Shown here piece after piece: positions 55,943 through 64,000 of a stretch of DNA of 64,000 nucleotides. Every line of letters starts with the position of its first letter. The stretch's first letter is position 1. Below the pieces are notes generated by a model that saw only the letters and a list, made by a program, of their open reading frames with translations, had not been told where the DNA came from and did no database searches. The position numbers and the translations under genes were made by a program. The DNA comes from Hortaea werneckii (taxonomy: Eukaryota > Ascomycota > Dothideomycetes > Mycosphaerellales > Teratosphaeriaceae), in assembly GCA_037044905.1 (NCBI GenBank), contig JBAOKB010000096.1, forward strand, positions 1 to 64,000, read 5' to 3'.

Positions 55943-58900
55943 ATGGCAGCACCCGCTGCGACATCAAGCAGTGACGAGAATCTCCCTCAGACAACTTCAT
56001 ACGAAGAAAGTTCACCCTTTCCCACGGATGCTGGGGCCCAATCCCCGGATGTGAACAATGGCGGCCGACCATCACGACAATCCAAGATGCACGAGAACGA
56101 CGCCATCAAGAGCTTCCAAACTAATTGGCCCCAATCCAGCCGACAATCCACCATGCCGGACCCGAACAAGCTCAAGCGCGATGAGTTCGTCATGGACACG
56201 AATAATTCGTCCATCGTCAGCAAGCGGAGTGTCGAGAAGCTCTACTATGCCAACGGCAACGGCGAGCCTGAGTATTTCCGCTACTTTGTAAGCAAGTTCA
56301 AGCGGCGGAGTCCCCTGATCAATCGTGGTTACTGGCTACGGATGAAGGCTGTGGAGCACACGGTCACGAGGTTTCTGGCCGAGCAGACGGCAAAGAAGAA
56401 AGTTGTGATTAACTTGGGATGCGGATAGTAAGTTTTCTTTCTCGCCTGACGTCCTGCCATTGTGGATGCGATGAAGGGGTGGCAAATCCAACGAGAACCG
56501 GTCAAGCTAATCTCGCATGTCGGTCTTTCTCAACAGCGATCCATTACCCTTCCTCTATCTAGGCAAGCATCCAGAACTATGCGACAACACCACCTTCGTC
56601 GACGTCGACTATCCAGTATTAATGCAAAACAAACTCGGCATCATCGAAAAGACAGAGCAACTTCGCATTCTCCTCCCCAAACTCACCAAAACCAGCAACG
56701 AAACGGGTCTCCTCGGCTCAAGCGACCCGTACGTAGCCATCGGCTGCGATCTCTACAACCTAGACGCCCTCCGCCACATCCTCCACGACCACCTCCGCGT
56801 CGAGGACGCTTCCGTCGCCATCCTCTTCGTCGCCGAGGTCTCAACCGCTTACATGGACAAGCAATCCACCCAGGACATCCTCGCCTGGACCTCAGGACTG
56901 CCCGACGTCCGCTTCTGCCTCCTCGAGCAGCACCTCCCGGACGGCGCCGACCACCCTTTCGCCCGCACCATGCTTGCACACTTCCAAAAACTCCGCACCC
57001 CGCTCCACCACATCGGCACCATGACCGAAATGAAACAGCGCTTCGCCGACGCAGGCTGGCCAGACGCGGGGATCGACATCCGCAGCCTGTGGGAACTCTG
57101 GAGCGACCCGACGTTCCTAACAGCCGAACAGCGCCGGGGTCTCGACAAAGTCGAGCCCTTCGACGAATGGGAGGAATTCGCCCTCTTCGCCAGCCACTAC
57201 TTCCTCCTCCTCGCCGAACGCAAGGCCGACCAGGACTGGTCGCATCGGCCTTACCGCGCCTCCCTCGCCGGCTCCACCAGCCGTCTCTCCCTCGCCTCCA
57301 GCCACGCCGGATCCGGCTCGGAGTCCCCCGTCCCCAACGTCCCGCAGGAACAGCCCCTGCAGGCTCCCGAACTCCCAGGTTCCTTCGTCCCCAGACGCTT
57401 CGCCGCTGTGGTCCCCGCGACGTCGGAGATTTCCGAGGGCGAGGCCGTGGGGTTGTTAGCGGGTACGGGGAGCCAGGAGCGTTTGACGGATTGCGATACC
57501 TATTCCCGGACTGAGGACTTGTTACCTATCACGGGCCCGCCAATGCGGCAGGGGGTTATGTGTCATACCGTCACACGGTTGGGAGGCACGAGTAATTGTC
57601 TGATGGTCGGGGGCAGGACGTCGCCGGATAAGGCGCTAGCGGAGTGCTGGATCCGACTGGATGGGATGTGGAAGAAGGGACCGAATTTACCGGAGGGAAG
57701 ATATCGACATTGTGCTGTCCCCTTACGATTGCCGACCGAGCCGCGTCCGGCGCACACGGTGCTGGTGTTCGGCGGGAAGACCAGCGATGGGAGCGTGTTG
57801 GACGAGTGGCTGTTGTGGATGGGCGAAGGTGGGTGGCGACGGGTGCATGTGGTCGGGGATGCGCCGCCGGCGCGGTTCGGAGCTGCGATGATCACGGATG
57901 CGCGGGAAGGGGTTTCGGGGGTTTTGGTGGGAGGCATGACGAGCGCGGGGCGCGTGTTGACGGATTTCTGGCACTGGAGTCTCGAGGCGGATATGAGTCT
58001 TTACTGTCGGAATGTGACGCAGAAGGCTTCGGCGGTCCTGCGGAATAATGCGGCGATCCTAGGCAGGTTCGGTGCCCAGCTCGTGCGGACGAATCGGGGG
58101 ATTCTGATGATTGGCGGGATCTGTGGTGGTCGGATGTTGACGAGTCAGGATGAGATTCTGAATATGAAGACGCTCCGGACGCATCCTGTGGTGGGCAAGC
58201 GGCCGCTTTTTATTGGTTCGTCCATCACGGATGTGGATGGTGGGTTGATCGTGCTTGGGGGTGGTGCGACGTGCTTCTCTTTCGGGACGTACTGGACCAA
58301 GCCGTCGATCTTGACGGATAGTCCGCAGGCATCATTGAAGTGTGGATGGCATCTGTTAAGCACGCAGAAAGCGGACATGTCGCTCGCGCCACCTATAGAC
58401 GAACCCAAGAGCCGAGCGAGTGAAGTGCCCAGGGGTCCCACGAACGGCAATCGAGTGGTATCCAACGTCGAGCCGAATGGCAATACGCCAGCAAGCGACG
58501 GACTGAGATTACCCGATCCATCTTACATCCCTCGCAGAAGCCTAGCACACGGTATCGACTTTGAGCGACATGTGGAGGAAGGCAAACCGGTCATCTTTTC
58601 CGACGGAGACATTGGACCTTGCACGGAGCTATGGAACAACCAATACCTCACCGAGACCATCGGGTACCACCGCAAAGTGATCGTGCACGCCTCCCGCCAC
58701 GAAAAGATGGACTTCCAAAACCGCAACTTCGACTACGTAACGCAAAACTTCGGCGACTTCCTCAACAACTGCGCGCGCGGCGAGCAACTCTACCTCCGCT
58801 CCGTCTCGCACGACGCCCCCTCCGACCAACCCACCAACCTCGCCGACGACTACCCGGAAATCGCCGCCGACTTCGAACTCCCCGGCGAACTAATCCACGT

Positions 58901-59540
58901 GGTGGAAAACCTGCACAGCTCCCCTCTCCGCATCTCCGGCCCCGTCACCATGTGGCTCCACTACGACGTCATGGCCAACATCCTAATCCAAGTCCGGGGC
59001 CAAAAACGCCTGGTCCTCTACCCGCCCTCGGACGTCTCGCACTTGAATTTCCCCCCCGGCGCCTCCAGCTCCTCCCTCGACATCTTCCACCCGTCGGATT
59101 TCCACACCCGCAACGCCCTCGTGCATACGCACCCGTACGAGGCCGTGTTGAACCCGGGCGATATCCTGTTTATCCCGCCCATGTGGATCCATACTGCGGT
59201 CCCCACCACTCCAACCAACAACAACAACAACAACAACCCCAACGCCCCTGCCTCCTCATCATCATCAGAAATCCCAGCGACCAGCGTCGCAGTCAACATC
59301 TTCTTCCGCTCCCTTTCGCCCACCTCCTACGCGGCCGGCCGCGACGTCTACGGCAACCGCGACCTGGCGCCGTACGAGCGGGGGAGGAAAGACCTTAAGC
59401 GGATTGTCAGGGGGTTTGATGATTTGCCCCCGGATGTCGCGGGTTTCTATCTCGAGAGGTTGGGGCAGGAGTTGGTGGAGGAGGCGCGACGGGTCGGGCG
59501 GAGCTCGTTGTTGCATACTGTTTATGCGGAGTTGTCTTAG
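55943..59540 (+). CDS. ppm2: tRNA wybutosine-synthesizing protein 4 (TYW4/PPM2)
   Basis: Last steps of wybutosine formation at tRNA-Phe position 37: carboxyl methylation and methoxycarbonylation of yW-72. Exons 55943-56427 and 56537-59540 (1,162 aa), intron 109 bp. Domains in order: leucine carboxyl methyltransferase-like SAM fold (KKKVVINLGCGYDPLPFLYL, FVDVDYP, AIGCDLYNLD), kelch-type beta-propeller (VLVFGGKTSDGSVLDEWLL, LMIGGICGGRMLT), and a C-terminal JmjC/cupin domain (MWLHYDVMANILIQVRGQKRLVLYPP, GDILFIPPMWIHTAVP). The HxD and the distal His typical of iron binding are both present. An Asn run (about eight AAC codons near 59219) lies inside the cupin. Longer than yeast TYW4 (about 695 aa) because of disordered inserts. 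Confidence 0.93.
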
Positions 59541-59681
59541 AGAGGGTCTGGTCTCTTTTTGCCCCACTTCTTTTTGGGGTGTAGGGGGAGGGAGGGAGGG
59601 ATGGGTTGTAGATTAGTAGAGGAGGAGGAGGAGGAAAGGGGGAGGGAAGAAGGGGGAGACGGGTTTTCTTCTTTTTCTCCT

Positions 59682-59701
59682 CCCCCCCCCCCCCCCCCCC
59701 C
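59682..59701. repeat. poly-C tract (about 20)
   Basis: Uninterrupted C run followed directly by about 10 T, shortly after the ppm2 stop codon. Confidence 0.9.
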
Positions 59702-60079
59702 TTTTTTTTTTGTTTCCCTTCTTTTGGTTTTTCGTTTATGCCTTTCTTTTCTTGCGTTTCTGCCGTTTGATGCGGTCAGGTTACATAGGGTATGGGGAGG
59801 GCAAAAAGATTAGGCATGTCCAAAAGGCGGGGGGACACGGGATCTCTTTCTCAATGGTTTATTTCTTTCTCGTTTTCTTTTTTTTTTTTTTACTTTTATT
59901 GTTGTAAATGTAGATAGGTCCAGCGTTCTACGCAAAAGCTATCAGGTACAAGCTTCTTCTTCTTCTCCTCCTTTTCCTCCCTCGTTCTTTGTTTTCTTTT
60001 TTCTTTTCTTTTCTTTCTCTCCCACATTTTATCCCTTTCCTCTTGTGTCTTTTTGTCCTCCTGTCCCTCCCTCCCCCCT

Positions 60080-60107
60080 CCCCCCCCCCCCCCCCCCCCC
60101 CCCCCCC
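60080..60107. repeat. poly-C tract (about 28)
   Basis: Longest homopolymer in the window, within a wider C/T-only stretch starting near 59955. Exact length is uncertain because such runs are error-prone in sequencing. Confidence 0.9.
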
Positions 60108-61114
60108 GCATTTCCTATTCGATTTTAATATAGAAAAGAAATTCTAAAAAAATAAAAGGACAAGAAGATAGAGAGGGACGAGGGAAAGGATAGGAAGGGA
60201 AAAAGTTAAGGATAAGGTAAAGAGGAAAAGAGGGCAAAAAGAATCTTTTAGTAGAAGCACCCTAGCCAAAAAGTACTTCTACCTTCTATAACCATTACAT
60301 TGTCTCTCCTTCTTTCCGAGTGCTTACTACCTAGGTAGAGGATAGGACTATCGAGGGTTCTTACGCTTCTTCCTCTTCCCTTGTCCCTTTTTATTTTTTC
60401 TTTCTTTCCTTCTTTCTTTTTTTTTTTTTTTTTTTTTGCTCTATCTAAGATTTATCCGCGTGTATCTAACCTAGAAGGGATAGAAAAGAAGAAAAGATAG
60501 AAGGAAGAAAAAATCGCCTTTATATGTGTATTTCTCTCTTATCTTTTTCTCTCTCCTTAGCAAAGTACTCGATTTCTTTTTTGTTTCTTTTCCTATATTC
60601 TTTGTTTTTTTTTTTTCTTCTTTCTTCTACTTTTAGCGAGGACGTTTTGTTTTAAGACACCACCTCGTCTTAGGACGCTGCCCTCGAGACTGCTACAGTC
60701 CCGCTCACGATTGGAGTTGAAGACCGTGAGAAAAGGCATAGCGCCCGCCCCGCTGTGTGGCGCGTTCGGCTCCAGGACTTGGCTTTGAGCTGGAGGGGGC
60801 GGCGAGGAGGGCGCGCGCGGACACATCATCTTGCGCTAGTCTCCCTCTCTCTCTTTCTCTCTGAGTGAGGGGAGATTGAGGAGCGAGGGCCGTTTCGATA
60901 GCGAAGCACTGTTGGGCGTGAATTGTTGAGATTGGGATGTTCAATTTTTCTCTCTCATGATGTCTCGGAAGCCGTTGGGTGCAAACGATTGTGGAAATTG
61001 GAGATCTTATTAAGAGCAGCCAAGTTTAAACGTAGAAGGTATTATTACTGTTGGTACTACAGTCTGTACTATGTAATTTCCATCCGGCTGACTTATCTAC
61101 CGTTGTTATGATGA

Positions 61115-61150
61115 TGATGATGAGGAGGAGGAGGAGGAGGAGGAGGAGGG
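61115..61150. repeat. GAT/GAG triplet microsatellite
   Basis: Consecutive GAT units passing into about ten GAG/GGA units; non-coding. Confidence 0.85.
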
Positions 61151-62447
61151 GAAGGCGGAAGAAGAGCAGAAGGGAAAGAATAGGCGTAGTCACAGCAAGA
61201 GAGGGGCAACACGTCCATCTTCGGGTTCCTCATTATTATTCTATACAAGAACGAACTACGAAAGGGAACGACTTCGCTAGAGGCTAGGTCTGTTCCCCAG
61301 CTTTTCTTTTTGGGCGGTCGTTATCAAGTACTATGGATGGGTTGCAAGGGTACTGTATCGTTGGTGTGTACGGCAGAGAGAGCAGATCCCTGTCAGCATG
61401 GCGCTTATTAGTCCCCGTTACGCCAGCTCTCTCGGCTGTAGAGCCGAGCCAAACAATGGAGCTGTCCATCTAGGCTGTCTTGGGTTTAGCTCCCATCGTG
61501 TCCAACCACAGCCACTGTCGCAGACGGAGACTGACGTTCTTTCATGAAGGGTGAGAGGAAGACGACGACGACGGTTGAGGCGATGATGATGATCGGCGGC
61601 AATCGCCGTGTCTTATCATCTCGATTGAGACAGGAGAAATAGACAGGAGGTCGAGGACATGCGCCAGTCGTTCGCCAGAGCTCGGATACCTAGGTAGGCC
61701 ATCGCGATGTGACGCCAGTTGCGCGACTTTGACTGGGGCGGAAGGCAGCGCAGTGGGCGGGAGAGGCTGATCCTATGCACCCAGGGCCAAAGTATCCACG
61801 CCGTTTAAGCGGGTCTCGCCCTTGTCTACTATGTGTGTACATGCTATGTAGTGGTGTCTCATTGGGTAATCCCCTCCTCACTAGCAGCAGCTTCCGGGGT
61901 CCGACCCGCTCTAGACGGCGGGTTGGCGGGCGGGTGAGGTGCGTAAGTGCCCGGGCGGGCTGGGTGGCTCCAACACCTCGATCCCCAAGTTGGGGAGGGC
62001 GAGCTGCTGTGTGGGGATGGATGCGCTTGATGGGTGGTGGATGTGGACGTGGACGTGGACGTGGATGCGTGGTTGCGCATCCATCCATCCCATTCCTCAC
62101 CACTGTCCTACCTCTCAATCTCCTCGACTTCCCCCTTTCCCACCTGATCATGCTGATAGAGTGAGATTCCTGTCTCATGATTGTATCGTCTCCTCTATGA
62201 TTGACCCCATTAAACCTGCTACAATCCACAGCTGAATGTGAAACCCCGATCCGTCTGCGAGCCTTATCGGACGGCCGCCGCATTCCACCACGATCAGCTT
62301 GGAAACCGCACCACAACATTGAACAAGACGATTGATTCGATTCGACCAACCACCCCAGCGATCAAGTCCCATTGACTCCTCTTCTACCACTGTGTGCGTT
62401 GTTGAGCAACCACCACCATCTCAACAGCGACATCGACATCCGATGTA

Positions 62448-64000
62448 ATGGCAGCCCAAGTGTGCGCCAGACCAGCTCCCGTACCCCACCAACCCGCCTC
62501 CACCACCTCCTCCCAACTCTCCATCAACACCTCGCAAGCCGGCTCCCCCAAACCCCTCCCACACAAGCACATTCCCTACTGCTCGCCCGGTCCGCGTCCC
62601 ACCTCGCATCAACTCGACACCCCACCCGTATCCCCGCCTGAGTCGGGTCAGCTCGTCGAGACCACCTCCCTGCTCTACCCACCCAGCGGCTTTGACAAGA
62701 TCACCAATGAACCTCCCATATACTCCATCTCGGCCGAGAAGCTATCGCAAGCAATCGACCACCTAGCCACCCAGCCTTTACCCGCCGCCGAGCAAGTCTT
62801 CCCCTGGCTCCACGGCTTACACCCGGAGAACCAACTGCAACTGGCCTTCTTCACCGCCCGCAAGAAGTCCCTCCGCCGCACGCCCAAATGCCTCCGCGGC
62901 CTGACCATCGTCAAAGCCGGCGGCGACCTCTCGCACAGCCGCTTGAAAGGCGCCATCGCCGCGGACGAGATCCTCTGTCCCGCGAAGCCGGGTCGGGATC
63001 GGAAGAGCGAAGAAGGCGAGTTCCTCGATGTCGACCCCAAGGATGGCTTCAGCGTGCGCAATTTCCATATCCAGACGTGTAAGATGGCTACGGTCAGCGA
63101 TCTCGTCGTGTATCGCGATTATCAGACGCCGCGGGAGGAGGCGGAGCGGTTGGCGAGACGGCTCGCGCGGGCTCAGGCTGCGTGGCAGAGGAAGACGGAC
63201 GGGTCGGCGTTTGGGGGGCGGATGTTTAATACTTTTATCGTTTCGGGTGCGTCGTCTACTGATCCCATCCGATGGAGAAGTGTGTGTAAAACGACAGGAT
63301 CTTGCTGACTAGTCCACCCAGATGAATACCTCAAAATCGAAGCCGTCTACCCGGAGCTTATCGCCCTGGACTCTGATGGCTGCATGACCCCCTCCGCCCT
63401 CGACTTCTTCCACGCCGAGCGCGTCGAGATGTGCTCCATGACGGCCGCGACGGAAATCTCGCCCAATGTCTGGCTAGGCCCGACGCCGGATCCCAGCGTG
63501 GACCTCCAAACCAGCGCCCTGCCTTCCCCGTCATCCAAAGATCCTCCCTTTGACATCATGATCGAAGCGAGCGATATCGCGCAGATCCCCGAACCCAAGG
63601 CCTTCAAACTCCTCGACGACCTCCTCCACCGCAAAGCCAACGCCGAATTGGCCGAGAATGCGATCCCGCAGCTGGAATTCCCCGGTTCGGGAGCCATTTT
63701 GCCCCCGACTTGGTCGCAGGCGGAAGTCGACGGGTTGCTGGCCACGTGTCAGTGGATTTATCGGCAGGCGCATACGCCGCCTTCGTCTCCCTCCGGATCC
63801 TCCTCCCCGGTTTCGAAACGGAGGGATAGCAAGCTCTCCCTCAGCAGCAGCAGCAGCAGCGGCGGGGGCGCAGCCGACGCGGACATGGATGTGGACGAGG
63901 ATGGGGATGGCGATAGTCCCATGCACACCCCCTCTTCCTCCTCCACCTCTTCCCACCAAGGCCACCGCATCCTCCTCCACTGCACAGACGGCTACACCGA
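62448..64000 (+). CDS. pps1: dual-specificity phosphatase Pps1, 5' part (cut by window end)
   Basis: Pps1-type dual-specificity protein phosphatase, linked to cell-cycle control in yeast. Exons 62448-63246 and 63322 onward; the 75-bp intron (GTGCGT/CAG) splits an Asp codon (FIVS-D-EYLKIEAVYPEL). At least 492 residues are present before the edge. The N-terminal 80 residues are Pro/Ser-rich. The conserved non-catalytic region follows (FDKITNEPPIYSISAEKLSQAI, GLTIVKAGGDLSHSRLKGAI, MATVSDLVVYRDYQ). The window stops in the catalytic loop: RILLHCTDGYTE holds the nucleophile Cys of the HCx5R signature, with its Arg beyond the edge. A Ser run from AGC repeats lies near 63843. Confidence 0.9.

Larger units (their letters stand above)
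59541..62447. other. long low-complexity intergenic region (about 2.9 kb)
   Basis: Between ppm2 and pps1, both plus strand. Holds C-runs of 20 and 28, T-runs near 59702, 59880, 60419 and 60606, GGA repeats, and a GGACGT-type hexamer repeat at about 62040-62068. Two TACCTAGGTA palindromes (60328, 61688). From about 60640 complexity is normal but no coding frame or RNA gene is supported. Confidence 0.65.

Noticed and set aside
56462..57514. 350-codon plus-strand frame rich in Arg/Pro/His
   Set aside because: Out-of-frame shadow of the ppm2 exon, whose frame gives conserved TYW4 sequence.
61690..62349. 219-codon minus-strand frame upstream of pps1
   Set aside because: Product is Arg/Pro/His-rich and includes a translated hexamer repeat; no support.
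1..64000. CRISPR arrays, bacterial-type operons, transposons, viral insertions
   Set aside because: No spaced direct repeats, transposase, reverse transcriptase, integrase or terminal repeats were seen; only simple-sequence, coding and one foldback repeat are present.

Overview
This window is nuclear DNA from a filamentous ascomycete (Pezizomycotina), probably a dothideomycete. It carries about 22 protein genes and one tRNA on both strands. Introns are mostly short (48-110 bp), GT-AG, with CTAAC/CTGAC-like branch points. The content is typically fungal: fused pyrABCN-type pyrimidine enzyme, Pps1, TYW4, Bqt4-like protein, mannan polymerase subunit, a GPI-anchored Ser/Thr-rich wall protein, PROPPIN Atg18. 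The class assignment is an inference from gene style, not from a species match. There are no operons. All exon joins were worked out by hand from splice signals plus reading-frame and family continuity.

Left part (1-19 kb): pyrABCN (first steps of pyrimidine synthesis); a disordered protein of unknown function; a PQ-loop membrane protein; a small secreted cysteine-rich protein; an intron-containing tRNA-Ile(UAU); two unknown membrane proteins; the mitochondrial S-adenosylmethionine carrier; and UPF3 (nonsense-mediated decay).

Middle (19-41 kb): a 1,768-residue WD40/solenoid/disordered protein resembling the HAM-5 MAP-kinase scaffold; TRM2 (tRNA m5U54); a hypothetical; a membrane-anchored GILT-like protein; a coiled-coil protein; an RBR ubiquitin ligase; a Van1/Anp1 mannosyltransferase; an SDR epimerase; a small hypothetical; and kinetochore protein Nuf2.

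Right part (41-64 kb): a 1,741-residue repeat-rich GPI wall protein; a Bqt4-like APSES protein with a C-terminal membrane anchor; RhoGDI; Atg18; TYW4/PPM2; and the 5' part of Pps1, cut by the window edge inside its catalytic loop. From about 47 kb on, gaps and some introns are full of homopyrimidine and homopurine runs (up to 28 C), unlike the left part.

No new multi-gene system is evident; the genes are mostly unrelated housekeeping loci. The points most worth checking are: pyrABCN without its usual DHOase-like domain; a CG where its second intron needs an AG acceptor; a 45-bp inverted repeat around the atg18 stop codon; the secreted 10-cysteine protein; and the modular wall protein.
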